Source: Desulfobacterales bacterium
GTDB lineage: Bacteria > Desulfobacterota > Desulfobacteria > Desulfobacterales > JAAELO01
Reading direction: 5' to 3'
DNA: 64,000 bases
Assembly (NCBI GenBank): GCA_024226555.1
Contig: JAAELO010000380.1
Coordinates: 1-64,000 of the forward strand
In this document: piece after piece, positions 25,452 through 34,887 of the stretch
Position numbering within the stretch: the stretch's first letter is position 1
Layout: each line of letters begins with the position of its first letter
Notes under the pieces: generated by a model
Seen by the model: the letters and a program-made list of their open reading frames with translations, nothing else
The model's database searches: none
What the model was told of the DNA's origin: nothing
Position numbers and translations under genes: made by a program

Positions 25452-27713
25452 CTAAGAAGCTTCTAACATTTTGGAACTGTTTTTATAAAGGTTATCAACT
25501 TTACTTCGGATTCCTTCACTTCTTTTTGCTACCTGTTTTACAATATTTCCAACCTCTTTTGCATTTTCACCAGCTATTTTAGCTGTAATACGCATCTGTT
25601 CACCCTCACTTGACTGGTTCAAAATAGAATCGGCAATAAAGTTGTTAATGTCATGAATTCTATCTATTACCATTGTTATCTCATTTATGGACATGATAGT
25701 TTTACTTGATGAATCCTGAATACCTCTGATTTTGTTAGATATCATTTTTGCCGATTCATTGGATTTACCCGATAGGTCTTTTACTTCATTTGCCACAACA
25801 GAAAATGCTTTCCCAAAGCTACCCGCCCTTCCGGATTCAATATTTGCATTAAGAGCAAGCAGTCTTGTCTGATCTGAAATATCCGTAATAGCTTTTACAA
25901 TTGTTGTAATATTTTGTGCCTGGTCCTCAAGAGAATCTACTATTGCTTTACTATTCAGTGTTTCGCCCTTTGCATCATCGGATATTATTTTTGCTTCACC
26001 GGTACTTATGACGATCTCTTTCAGCTGGTTTAAACTTATCTGGATTGTATCACTCATCTCAACAACAGAAGTTATCATATCTTCCGATTTTGAGTAGGTT
26101 TCTTTGAGCGCTGATTCAATCTGATGTGTCTCCTCACGAATCTGAGCAACGTTTTTCTCCATATAACCTGAGTAGTTATCAAGCCTTTCTTTCTCTTTTA
26201 TTCTCATATCTTCAACATGCTTTTGAGAACTATATGCTCTTTTTTGTTCAAGCTGAATAGCATCAATCATAAGATTAAAATGGTGTGCAAGATCACCAAT
26301 TTCAGTACCTGTTTCTACATCAACCTTTACAGAATCATTGAATTGGCTATTGTTTGTAGCTGTTTGCATTGCACTGGCAAGTTCTAAAATCGATGAACGG
26401 GCACCATGTTCTGCTATGTTTAAACCTATTATCTCATCTTCAGGTGTAACTCTCATCTTCCAGCCTAACAGATCTGTAACTTTAAGAAAGATGTATGTAA
26501 GACCAAATGTCCATATAAAACATGCTGCAACTCCCAGACACTGGATTCCAAACTGGTAAAGAGCAGACACTCCTTCAGGCAAAGTACCGGGTACTATTGT
26601 GAGTGCAATTGTTCCCCATGCTCCGCAAACCCCATGAACAACTATTGCGCCAACAACATCATCAATTTTCAAAACCCTTTCAAGATATCTTGTTCCGAAA
26701 TAAACCAAAGCTCCTGATACAAGACCGATTATACATGCTCCAACCCCAGACACCATGTTGCATCCGGCCGTTATTCCAACAAGTCCTCCCAGAATTCCAT
26801 TCGCAATCATTGTGCCTTCAGGACGTTTCTTTGAACTGAAGTTCCAGCTTAAAGCTGTGGCAGAAATACATGCAAAACATGCCGAAATAAGTGTAGTCAT
26901 GGCTATTTTTGCAATTTCAGGTGTTGCTGAAGTTGTACTTCCACAATTAAATCCGAACCAGCCAAAGAAAAGTATAAAAACGCCAAGATAAACCATTGGC
27001 ATGTTATGGGGAGCAATATCGTTTGTGGATCCATCCTTGTTGTATTTTCCAATCCTTGGCCCAACAACGATAACGCCGGCAAGAGCAGCCCAGCCGCCAA
27101 CTGAGTGAACAACTGTTGATCCAGCAAAGTCCAGAAAACCAATTTTCTCAAGCCATCCCTGAGAGGCTTCACCCATTAGAAGTGATCCCCACGCCCAGTG
27201 GCCAAATATCGGATATATTACTGCTGAAACAAATGCTGACATCAGGAGATAACTTGAAAATTTAGTTCTTCCGGCAAGAGCTCCGGAATCTATAGTTGCA
27301 GCTGTACTTGTGAAAACAACCTGGAATATGAAAAAAACACACACCCACTCAACCGGTTGTCCAACAATGGATTCCTGCATTGAGCTCATATTTACATCGG
27401 GAACAGATAGAATATTTGTCCATCCAATAATTCCATTATCAGAAACATTGGCTCCAAACATCAGGCTAAAGCCGACTAACCAGAAAGAACAACTTGCAAT
27501 CACAAAGTCACATATGTTTTTAATGGATACATTTATTGAGTTTTTTGCTCTTGCCATACCCGCTTCCACACATAAAAAGCCTGCCTGCATAATAAAAACC
27601 AGTATTGCCGCTGCAAGAACCCATACGTAATCCACATTACTATGTTCGGCAAGTCCTTGTTCACCAGCATAGATAGAACCGGTCATTAAGAAAAAGAAAA
27701 TTGTAGTTTTCAT
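25452..27713 (-). CDS. Ammonium transporter fused to a methyl-accepting chemoreceptor domain
   Basis: A 753-residue fusion. Residues 1-18 look like the cleavable signal often found on Amt proteins. Residues 25-430 are an Amt/Rh ammonium channel with about 11 helices, including the pore histidine pair in STVVHSVGGWAAL and AIVVHGVCGAWG. After a linker (about 430-540) comes a chemoreceptor signalling region with the hairpin-tip sequence QTRLLALNANIESGRAG, then FSVVANEVKDLSGKS (about 620-660). This predicts a sensor reporting ammonium, or channel conformation, to the CheA/CheW system. No glnK gene is adjacent, although Amt genes are normally paired with it. The ribosome site is weak, and a repeat element lies 34 bases upstream of the start. 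Confidence 0.93.
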   Translation of the reverse strand: MKTTIFFFLMTGSIYAGEQGLAEHSNVDYVWVLAAAILVFIMQAGFLCVEAGMARAKNSINVSIKNICDFVIASCSFWLVGFSLMFGANVSDNGIIGWTNILSVPDVNMSSMQESIVGQPVEWVCVFFIFQVVFTSTAATIDSGALAGRTKFSSYLLMSAFVSAVIYPIFGHWAWGSLLMGEASQGWLEKIGFLDFAGSTVVHSVGGWAALAGVIVVGPRIGKYNKDGSTNDIAPHNMPMVYLGVFILFFGWFGFNCGSTTSATPEIAKIAMTTLISACFACISATALSWNFSSKKRPEGTMIANGILGGLVGITAGCNMVSGVGACIIGLVSGALVYFGTRYLERVLKIDDVVGAIVVHGVCGAWGTIALTIVPGTLPEGVSALYQFGIQCLGVAACFIWTFGLTYIFLKVTDLLGWKMRVTPEDEIIGLNIAEHGARSSILELASAMQTATNNSQFNDSVKVDVETGTEIGDLAHHFNLMIDAIQLEQKRAYSSQKHVEDMRIKEKERLDNYSGYMEKNVAQIREETHQIESALKETYSKSEDMITSVVEMSDTIQISLNQLKEIVISTGEAKIISDDAKGETLNSKAIVDSLEDQAQNITTIVKAITDISDQTRLLALNANIESGRAGSFGKAFSVVANEVKDLSGKSNESAKMISNKIRGIQDSSSKTIMSINEITMVIDRIHDINNFIADSILNQSSEGEQMRITAKIAGENAKEVGNIVKQVAKRSEGIRSKVDNLYKNSSKMLEAS

Positions 27714-27746
27714 GGTAAAGTTACCCCGTTTATTGAAAAAAGTTTA

Positions 27747-27875
27747 GGGAATCTCTAATAGCCGTCTTTTAACCGAACTACTGCGTTTTTGAAAAAAAGA
27801 ACTGTAGGAAAATCAACCCGTAATTTTTTTCTCAGCCTTGTATTTCAATCAAAATCACAGTTATTAGAGATTCCC
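27747..27875 (+). mobile_element. MITE copy, subtype C, TTTA duplication
   Basis: A 129-bp element starting GGGAATCTCTAATAGCCG and ending CAGTTATTAGAGATTCCC, with a perfect TTTA direct repeat (27743-27746, 27876-27879). It sits between the Amt fusion gene and whatever promoter drives it. Confidence 0.95.
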
Positions 27876-28183
27876 TTTATTAAGATTGAAAAGATATGCC
27901 CGGTGAGTTTTATGCTTTCGCTGTTTCATTTTATATTCCCCTTTTTATTAATTTTATTTTTGTAGAATATATAGCAATCGATATGCCACAGCAGAGGAAT
28001 ATAACTATACTCTTTTTAAATAACGGCTTTGAGGTGTTAAGTGTGGATTTTAAGATGTGGATATAAAATACATATATGTCTTTAAAGTGTTTTTATATTA
28101 CATATATGGAATATATATTCTCTGTCAGGTATGCATATTTTGTAACTATTCCATAAAAATGTGGAAAAGCATTACACTGAGTA
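27876..28183. other. AT-rich stretch between two repeats
   Basis: About 300 bases with no coding frame. It contains several runs such as ATATATGGAATATATATTC and probably the original upstream region of the Amt fusion gene. Nothing else was recognised. Confidence 0.4.
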
Positions 28184-28298
28184 ATTCTAAAAAAAGAACT
28201 GTAAACTTTATAAAATAAAAGCTTTTTATAAACGAATCAGCTCGTTATTCTTTTATCACCTTTTATTTCAAGCAAAACCTTAATTATTAGAGGTTCCC
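28184..28298 (+). mobile_element. Left-truncated long-form MITE copy
   Basis: The right end AATTATTAGAGGTTCCC is intact, and the interior has the TTTATAAA block of the long form plus AATCAGCTCGTTATT. The left terminal repeat is missing. It ends 5 bases from the stop codon of the response regulator. Confidence 0.85.
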
Positions 28299-28303
28299 TG
28301 AAG

Positions 28304-28987
28304 TTATTTAAGATCTGATTCTTCAAACTTATATCCAACACTGTAAATGGATTTAATTATCTCCATGGATGGGAAAACAGAAGATATTTTCTTACGGAGT
28401 TTTTTTACATGGCTATCTATAGTCCTGTCTGAAACTATTCTGTCGTCTGCGTATATGTTATTCATTAGGTTTTCACGGCTAAATATAATTCCGGGATTGT
28501 CAGACATCACTTTGAGAAGTTTTAGCTCGATAGTCGTTAAATCAAGTTCCTTTCCTGCTATTTCTGCATAACCCCTTGATTCATCAATTGTGACTATTTT
28601 TGAGGTCTGTTTTTTTTCATTACCATTAACTCTTCTAAGAACAGTTTTCACACGTGCAACAACCTCTCTAAAACTAAAAGGCTTACATATGTAGTCATCT
28701 GCTCCAAGTTCAAGTCCAAGGAGCCTGTCTATCTCTTCCACTTTTGCTGTTATCATAATAATTGGAATATCTGAAAAAGCTCTTAACTCTTTGGCTATTT
28801 CAAGCCCATCTTTGCCAGGAAGCATAAGGTCCAGCAGGATAAGGTTTGGGTTCTCTTTTTTTACAAAATCTGTAACCTCAAGTCCATCATGTATCAGTTC
28901 TGTTTGAAAACCAGCATTTTTAAGATAATCGGAAAGAAGTTCAGCCAGTCTTTTCTCATCTTCAACTATCAGTATTTTTTTGTTCAT
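28304..28987 (-). CDS. OmpR-family response regulator (BaeR/CpxR-like)
   Basis: A 227-residue regulator. The receiver domain (1-118) has the acidic pair at 10-11, phospho-acceptor Asp53 in LILLDLMLP, and the conserved Lys in YICKPFS. A winged-helix DNA-binding domain (about 130-222) ends in SDRTIDSHVKKLRKK and SVGYKFE, typical of OmpR/PhoB. It lies 10 bases after the histidine kinase gene, so the two form one two-component system. With the upstream Spy-like gene, an envelope-stress role like BaeSR or CpxRA is likely. Confidence 0.93.
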   Translation of the reverse strand: MNKKILIVEDEKRLAELLSDYLKNAGFQTELIHDGLEVTDFVKKENPNLILLDLMLPGKDGLEIAKELRAFSDIPIIMITAKVEEIDRLLGLELGADDYICKPFSFREVVARVKTVLRRVNGNEKKQTSKIVTIDESRGYAEIAGKELDLTTIELKLLKVMSDNPGIIFSRENLMNNIYADDRIVSDRTIDSHVKKLRKKISSVFPSMEIIKSIYSVGYKFEESDLK

Positions 28988-28997
28988 TTATTATATC

Positions 28998-30446
28998 CTA
29001 CTTTAGTAATGGGAGTTTAATAACTACAGACAAACCACCCTTCAATGATTTTAATGCTTTTATGTTTCCATCATGTGCCGATACAATATTTTTACAGATA
29101 GCAAGTCCTAAACCTGAACCACCAAAATCCCTGTTTCGGGATGATTCCACCCTGTAGAGTCTATCAAAAAGCTTTGTTAAAGTCTCCTCTGGAACACCCG
29201 GTTTGGAGTCTTCAAAGGTAATTATGATATTCCTATCTTTATCGATGGCACTTATATTAATGCTACCCTTGGAATCGGTATAATCGATTGAGTTTTTAAT
29301 TATATTTCCAAACAACTGACTCAAACGCTCAGTATCACCAAATATTTTAGTAGATTCAATTGTGTTTAAGGATAAAGAAAGTTCAGATAATTCAATTCGA
29401 TCCCTGAATTTATCCACAGATCTTTTAAGTATTTTAACAGGATCAATACTATCCATTTTATAGTTCATTGAACCGATATCAGTTCTTGAAAGTTCGTTAA
29501 GGTCATTTACAAGACGTATCAGATGTCTGATATCTTCCTGCATCAGTTTAACAGTTTTGGAAGTAAGAGGTCTTACCCCATCTTCCATAGCCTCAAGTTC
29601 ACCACTTAAGAGTGTAAGTGGTGTTCTAAGTTCATGTGCGATATCTGCGGCCCACTTTTTTCTATCCTCTTCATTTTCACTTAGGGTTTTGGAAAGGATA
29701 TTAAAATCCCTTGCAAGATCACCCAGTTCATCCCCTGATTTTTCAGGAATTTTTATGTTAAAATTACCTTTAGTGAGCTCTTTTGCACCATCAGCAATAA
29801 TTTTGATCGGTTTTTCTAGAAAGTAGGATGCCCAGATTCCAACAATTACAGATAGTAGAATCATTCCAACAGAGATTATAAAAAAGGTTCTGTACTGGTT
29901 ATACAAAAACCTTTGTTCATCTTCCATCCTGATATTATGACCCGGATAGAACCCAAGATAACCAACTCTTTTATTATTAATTATAAGGGGGACTTTTTTC
30001 AGATCATCTCTGTCTCTTAATCTCCCAAGCACCACAGCACCATTTTTGTCCATGAGGATGATCGGAGGTCTTTTTTTTCCACCCGGTGGCCGTTTATCCA
30101 TATGACGATCCCTTTTGCCTCTTCCCCCAGGGCCAAATTCCCGAGGTCTTCTATCCCCGTCTCTTTTTCGGTCCCGTACTCTTTTTCTGAATAGTTTTAA
30201 AAAAGGTCTTTCAAGCATAAAAAAAATTTCAGGATCATCAATCAAAAACTGAATATCATCCTCTTCGGGAAAGTATTGAGCTATGCTTTTGGATATTGCG
30301 TTAACTCTTTTTAATTCTCTGTGTTCCAGATAGTTTGAGAACTGGTATCTAAAGGTAATTTTAGAGATGAAAAACATACCTGTCACCATCACGATACTGA
30401 TGGATAAAATCATTAAAAACAGTTTATATTTAAGTTTGAATCTCAA
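28998..30446 (-). CDS. Sensor histidine kinase (BaeS-like) with Arg/Gly-rich sensor loop
   Basis: A 482-residue membrane kinase. Transmembrane helices lie at about 8-30 and 187-210. Between them is an extracytoplasmic segment containing an unusual basic, Gly/Pro-rich stretch (about 85-130; for example GPGGRGKRDRHMDKRPPGGK). A HAMP region (about 210-262), a HisKA domain with IAHELRTPLTLLSGELEAM (phosphorylated His) and a HATPase domain with FGGSGLGLAICK follow. It is paired with the regulator 10 bases downstream. The basic loop resembles the C-terminal tail of the neighbouring Spy-like protein, hinting at a shared ligand. Confidence 0.92.
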   Translation of the reverse strand: MRFKLKYKLFLMILSISIVMVTGMFFISKITFRYQFSNYLEHRELKRVNAISKSIAQYFPEEDDIQFLIDDPEIFFMLERPFLKLFRKRVRDRKRDGDRRPREFGPGGRGKRDRHMDKRPPGGKKRPPIILMDKNGAVVLGRLRDRDDLKKVPLIINNKRVGYLGFYPGHNIRMEDEQRFLYNQYRTFFIISVGMILLSVIVGIWASYFLEKPIKIIADGAKELTKGNFNIKIPEKSGDELGDLARDFNILSKTLSENEEDRKKWAADIAHELRTPLTLLSGELEAMEDGVRPLTSKTVKLMQEDIRHLIRLVNDLNELSRTDIGSMNYKMDSIDPVKILKRSVDKFRDRIELSELSLSLNTIESTKIFGDTERLSQLFGNIIKNSIDYTDSKGSINISAIDKDRNIIITFEDSKPGVPEETLTKLFDRLYRVESSRNRDFGGSGLGLAICKNIVSAHDGNIKALKSLKGGLSVVIKLPLLK

Positions 30447-30496
30447 CTTACCTCCGGGTTTTATTTACTATCTTACAGAGTATACTTCTTATAGCG

Positions 30497-30535
30497 TAAA
30501 AATAAAACTTTCCGGCAAATTTAAATGCCGGAAAG
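30497..30535 (-). terminator. Rho-independent terminator after the Spy-like gene
   Basis: On the minus strand CTTTCCGGCA and TGCCGGAAAG form a 10-bp stem with an 8-nt loop, followed by a U-rich run. Placed between the Spy-like gene and the kinase gene, it could uncouple strong spy expression from low kinase/regulator expression. Confidence 0.85.
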
Positions 30536-30581
30536 CTATAATCATTATCTTTGAAACCTTCCAGGGAATCTCTATATTTAT

Positions 30582-31043
30582 TTACATTCTGTCTCCAAAA
30601 TCTCTTTTATGGTGTCTTCCTTTACCTCTGGAGCCTTTATCACCACATAGTCTAAAGATAGCTTTTCCACCCTTTGAAGAGATTGTTTTCCACTGCTCTA
30701 CAGTTAAAATGTTTCTGATTTTATCAATTGAATTAAATTTTGACATCTCCATACTAGTCTTAAGGGCCATTATCTCCTTAACTTGAGATTTAACCTTACT
30801 GTTGCTGAAATCTTTATCCTTTAATATCTCTCCCATCTCAATTTTGGCAAGAGAGATTTTAGCTCGTATAGCGATCATTTGCTTTTTCTGCTCTGTTTTG
30901 ATCTCGGAAAGACTATCCTGTTGCTTTTCAGTTAAGTTTAACTTATCAAGCATTGAACCTCTTTTGCTATGTCCCTGTGCAAAAGATACGGTTGTTATCA
31001 TAAATACCAAGCTGATTATAATTCCTACTGTTCTTTTTTTCAT
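30582..31043 (-). CDS. Spy/CpxP-like periplasmic protein (LTXXQ family)
   Basis: A 153-residue exported protein. The signal peptide (1-22) ends VSFAQ. Two LTxxQ motifs, LTEKQQ near 37-42 and LTVEQW near 113-118, are diagnostic of the Spy/CpxP fold, an all-helical cradle chaperone induced by envelope stress. The tail (about 128-153) is strongly basic and His-containing (GSRGKGRHHKRDFGDR) and may bind metal or anionic surfaces. It lies directly upstream of the BaeSR-like pair on the same strand, the standard arrangement for a CpxP/Spy feedback component. Confidence 0.88.
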   Translation of the reverse strand: MKKRTVGIIISLVFMITTVSFAQGHSKRGSMLDKLNLTEKQQDSLSEIKTEQKKQMIAIRAKISLAKIEMGEILKDKDFSNSKVKSQVKEIMALKTSMEMSKFNSIDKIRNILTVEQWKTISSKGGKAIFRLCGDKGSRGKGRHHKRDFGDRM

Positions 31044-31283
31044 AATGTTATTCTCCTTAATTATAAATATTTGTTTGTGAAACGATTTAATTATTTTGTT
31101 TCCTGGTAACTATATAACCAAATCAATGTGCAGGAAAAATGGAGTGATTGTGCAAAGAATGTGCAAATATAAAAATATCCAGGGAGGGTTGACAATTACA
31201 TAAACAGTAAAAATATTCCATAGTGGAGATTAGGTGATATCAATTAGTTTTTAGAAATGTTTTATGATTATTCCTGAAAAGAA

Positions 31284-31312
31284 AAAAGGAGGACCATAAG
31301 GCCCTCCCATAC
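31284..31312 (-). terminator. Rho-independent terminator of aspS
   Basis: On the minus strand GGAGGGCC and GGTCCTCC (one G-U pair) close a 4-nt loop and are followed by TTTTTTCTTTTC. It lies about 50 bases beyond the aspS stop codon. Confidence 0.85.
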
Positions 31313-31359
31313 AAAATCTTTATTATACTGTATCAGAAAGGATTTTCAGCCACAGATAT

Positions 31360-33147
31360 TTAATCGTCCAGAACTACTTTTAGAGACAACTCATCCAATT
31401 GATCTGTTGAAGCAAAAGATGGTGCTGCCGTTAGAAGGCATGATGCTTTCTGAGTTTTTGGGAACGCTATTACATCACGGATTGAAGATTGTTTACATAG
31501 AATCATGATCAATCTGTCTAATCCAAATGCAATACCTCCATGTGGAGGCGCTCCTGATTCAAGGGCATCAATTAAGAATCCGAATTTTTCTTTATAATCG
31601 TCTTCAGTTAGTCCAAGTGCTGCAAAGACTCTTTCCTGAACAGCTCTGTCGTGAATTCTAATACTACCACCACCAATTTCTGAGCCGTTTAAAACAAGGT
31701 CGTAGGCCCTTGAGTTGATGTTTAAAGGATCTGTTTCAAGTTTATCGTAATCCTCTTCAAATGGTGCTGTAAATGGATGATGAATAGCTGAATATCTCTT
31801 TTCATGCTCATCGTAGTCAAACATTGGAAAATCTGTAACCCAGACAAACTCAAAAAGGTCTTCATCTATCAGTTCCATCTTTTCTGCCAGAAGGTTTCGA
31901 AGGTTTCCTAAAGATTCATTTACTACCTTTGGGTTGTCTGCAACAAAGAAGATTATATCACCAACTTCCATATCTGTTTTTTCAGCGATTAAAGCCTGCT
32001 CTTCAGGTGTAAAGAATTTGGCTATCGGAGACTGCCATGAGCCATCCTCTTTGATTTTAACCCATGCAAGACCTTTGGCTTTATATATACCAACATATTC
32101 TGTTAGATCGTCTATCTCTTTTCTTGAAAAAGTAGCACAACCTTTTGCGTTTATCGCTTTAACAAGGCCACCCTTCTCAACAACACTTGCAAAAACTTTA
32201 AATCCGGTAGTTTTTACTATCTCTGAGATATCTTTCAGTTCAAGCTCAAAACGCATATCCGGTTTATCAAGACCATATTTATCGAGAGCTTCTTTATATG
32301 TAATTCTGTTTATAGGAGTTTGAACCTCTTTACCTATCACATCCTTAAATACTTTTTTTACAAGACCCTCTGCAACGCCCATGATTTCGTCTTCACCAGC
32401 AAAGGACATCTCAATATCTATCTGTGTAAATTCAGGCTGTCTGTCGGCTCTTAAATCTTCATCTCTGAAGCATCTTACAATCTGATAGTATCGGTCAAAA
32501 CCGCTTATCATAAGTAGCTGCTTGAAGATCTGAGGTGACTGTGGAAGCGCATAGAACTGGCCTTCATTTACTCTGCTTGGAACAAGGTAATCTCTTGCAC
32601 CTTCAGGAGTACTTTTAGTCAGAAAAGGAGTTTCTATATCAAGAAAGTTCTGTCCATCCAGATAATTTCTTACAGCCATTGACGCTTTATGTCTTGCGAT
32701 GAAGGTCTTCTGAAGCTCAGGTCTTCTTAAGTCAATATGTCTGTTTGAAAGACGTGTTGCCTCAGATGCATCAACATTATCTTCAATTTGAAACGGAAGT
32801 GTGACAGCAGTGTTGAAGATTCTGAGTTCATCAATCATAACCTCTATTTCACCGGTCTGCATATTTGAATTGATCATATCATCAGGTCTTGCTATTACGG
32901 TTCCCTTAACTCCAAGAACAAACTCATTTCTTAATATGTGAGCTCTATCGTGAACTTCCTTATTATTTTCAGGATTGAAAACTATCTGAGTTAAACCGTA
33001 TCTGTCACGAAAATCGATAAAAATAACACCACCGTGATCACGTCTTCTGTGTACCCATCCCATTAGAACGACTTCCTGTCCAACATCTTTTTTTGAAAGA
33101 TCTACGCAGGTATGTGTTCTTCTCATTGAACCTAATTTGTCAGCCAA
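31360..33147 (-). CDS. aspS: Aspartyl-tRNA synthetase
   Basis: A 595-residue class II synthetase of the bacterial type. The N-terminal OB-fold anticodon-binding domain (about 8-110) has the GWVHRRRDHGGVIFIDFRD signature. The catalytic core carries motif 2 (RCFRDEDLRADRQPEFTQID) and motif 3 (GIAFGLDRLIMIL). The bacterial GAD insertion lies roughly between 290 and 420. Initiation is at a TTG (33147) with AAGGAG 6 nt upstream. It lies 29 bases after hisS on the same strand, the common hisS-aspS pair. Whether it is discriminating or also charges tRNA-Asn cannot be told from this window. Confidence 0.97.
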   Translation of the reverse strand: MADKLGSMRRTHTCVDLSKKDVGQEVVLMGWVHRRRDHGGVIFIDFRDRYGLTQIVFNPENNKEVHDRAHILRNEFVLGVKGTVIARPDDMINSNMQTGEIEVMIDELRIFNTAVTLPFQIEDNVDASEATRLSNRHIDLRRPELQKTFIARHKASMAVRNYLDGQNFLDIETPFLTKSTPEGARDYLVPSRVNEGQFYALPQSPQIFKQLLMISGFDRYYQIVRCFRDEDLRADRQPEFTQIDIEMSFAGEDEIMGVAEGLVKKVFKDVIGKEVQTPINRITYKEALDKYGLDKPDMRFELELKDISEIVKTTGFKVFASVVEKGGLVKAINAKGCATFSRKEIDDLTEYVGIYKAKGLAWVKIKEDGSWQSPIAKFFTPEEQALIAEKTDMEVGDIIFFVADNPKVVNESLGNLRNLLAEKMELIDEDLFEFVWVTDFPMFDYDEHEKRYSAIHHPFTAPFEEDYDKLETDPLNINSRAYDLVLNGSEIGGGSIRIHDRAVQERVFAALGLTEDDYKEKFGFLIDALESGAPPHGGIAFGLDRLIMILCKQSSIRDVIAFPKTQKASCLLTAAPSFASTDQLDELSLKVVLDD

Positions 33148-33176
33148 GGGAAACTCCTTAATTAATTTAATCTAAA

Positions 33177-34430
33177 TTATCCGGTAATTACCGATTTCAC
33201 TGAATCAACAAGCGATTCTACCGGAATCTCTTTTTGATCACTATCATTCATATTTTTTAAAATAACGTTGCCGCAACTAAGTTCTCTTTCATCAACAATA
33301 AGAACATAGGAGGTATTTATTTTATTTGCTCTTTTCATCAGGCTCTTACGACTTCTGCCTGAATAATCCATATCTGTTTTGATACCAGAAAGGTTTAGGT
33401 CACATGCCCACTCAAAAACCATATCTTTTTCACTATCTGGTGCTATTATGAAAAGGTCAGGGCCTGTTTCCACACTCTCAACAGTTTGTGAAAGAAGTTC
33501 AGATAACCTGTCAAAACCAATTGCAAAACCAATTGCCGGCTGCTTTGGACCACCTAAAGCTTCTATTAAACCATCGTAACGCCCTCCACCTGCAACAGCA
33601 GATTGCGCGCCAAGTGATGTTGTCTGAACCTCAAAGATAGTTCTTGTGTAGTAATCAAGACCCCTTACAAGGTTTTTGTCAATCTCGTAAGAGATGTTTC
33701 GTTTTTTAAGGGATCTTTTTACAACATCAAAATGCTCTTCACATGCTGAACAAAGATAATCTATAATTGAAGGCGCATTTTTAACGGCTTCTCTGCACCC
33801 CTCTTTTTTACAGTCCAAAACCCTTAAAGGATTCTTATCTACTCTTCGGATACAATCTTCACAAAGATTATCCTTTGAAGATTCTAACAGATCTAAAAGT
33901 GCTTTCTGAAAATTTGGCCTGCATTCAGGACACCCAAGTGAATTTATAAGAACATTAATATCCGGAACATTTAGTCTTTCAAAAAGTGTAACCAGCATCA
34001 GAATAATCTGTGCATCTATATAAGGTGAATCAATTCCGAAAACTTCAGCATCTATTTGATAAAACTGTCTGTATCGACCCTTTTGTGGTCTCTCTCTTCT
34101 AAACATTGGACCAATTGTATAGAGTTTCTGAATAGGATCTTTTGCGTACATTTTGTGCTGAATATATGATCTTACTGCTGATGCTGTTGCTTCAGGACGT
34201 AGTGTTATAGTACCTTTAGAACCATCTTCAAAGGTATACATCTCTTTTTCGACAATATCTGTGCTTTCACCGATACTTCGTGCAAACAGCTCGGATTTTT
34301 CAAGAATTGGAAGCTTTATTTCACGGTACCCAAAATCCTCAAAAAGCTCTCTTGCTGCGAATTCAATTTTTTGCCATAGAAGATTATCTTCCGGCAGGAT
34401 ATCTTTAAATCCTTTAATAAGTTGTATCAT
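33177..34430 (-). CDS. hisS: Histidyl-tRNA synthetase
   Basis: A 417-residue class II synthetase. Motif 2 (GPMFRRERPQKGRYRQFYQIDAE), histidine-specific motifs LVRGLDYYTRTIFEV and AGGGRYDGL, motif 3 (AIGFAIGFDRL), and a C-terminal anticodon-binding domain (about 320-415) are all present at normal length. A central CPEC...CEDC...CKKEGC...CSAC cysteine set (about 175-235) suggests an extra zinc-binding element seen in some HisRS. The ribosome site is weak (AAGAGAT). It is first gene of the hisS-aspS unit. Confidence 0.97.
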   Translation of the reverse strand: MIQLIKGFKDILPEDNLLWQKIEFAARELFEDFGYREIKLPILEKSELFARSIGESTDIVEKEMYTFEDGSKGTITLRPEATASAVRSYIQHKMYAKDPIQKLYTIGPMFRRERPQKGRYRQFYQIDAEVFGIDSPYIDAQIILMLVTLFERLNVPDINVLINSLGCPECRPNFQKALLDLLESSKDNLCEDCIRRVDKNPLRVLDCKKEGCREAVKNAPSIIDYLCSACEEHFDVVKRSLKKRNISYEIDKNLVRGLDYYTRTIFEVQTTSLGAQSAVAGGGRYDGLIEALGGPKQPAIGFAIGFDRLSELLSQTVESVETGPDLFIIAPDSEKDMVFEWACDLNLSGIKTDMDYSGRSRKSLMKRANKINTSYVLIVDERELSCGNVILKNMNDSDQKEIPVESLVDSVKSVITG

Positions 34431-34887
34431 TTTTTTATAATCTCTTTTAAAAAAACAGACTTTTATTTAATTTTCCGATGTAAAAATAAATATTTTTAAT
34501 TATATCGTAAAATAACTCTTAATAAGTACTGTTTGAAAAATATTCAGTTTTTTATTAAAAATTCACTATCCACCAAATTTGGATAAACACGCATCGTAAC
34601 TAAATTCAATTATTTAGTCAATATTTCTTTAATTTATAAAGCAAATTTGAAAACCGATTAATTAAAAAACAGAGAAAAAACATGTTAAAGATGCAATAAT
34701 ATTTTTAAACTTAAATCTTTAGGATCGAATTTTTCATGTATTTTCATAGAGTTCTATAAATAAATAGATTTTAAATACGATATTCGTTATTTTAATGCTT
34801 TACATAAACGATTATCATGCTATGATGGTTTTATAATACGAATGCTGCTATTTTAAATATAAACAATTCCAGTGAAAGGATAACAAA
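34431..34887. other. Divergent promoter region
   Basis: About 450 very AT-rich bases between the divergent hisS and panB genes. No coding frame, repeat copy or strong hairpin was seen. It must hold both promoters, but no single -35/-10 pair stands out. Confidence 0.4.

Noticed and set aside
30564-30576. Solitary AGGGAATCTCTA resembling a MITE end
   Set aside because: Only about 12 bases match and no second end is found within 200 bases; could be chance.
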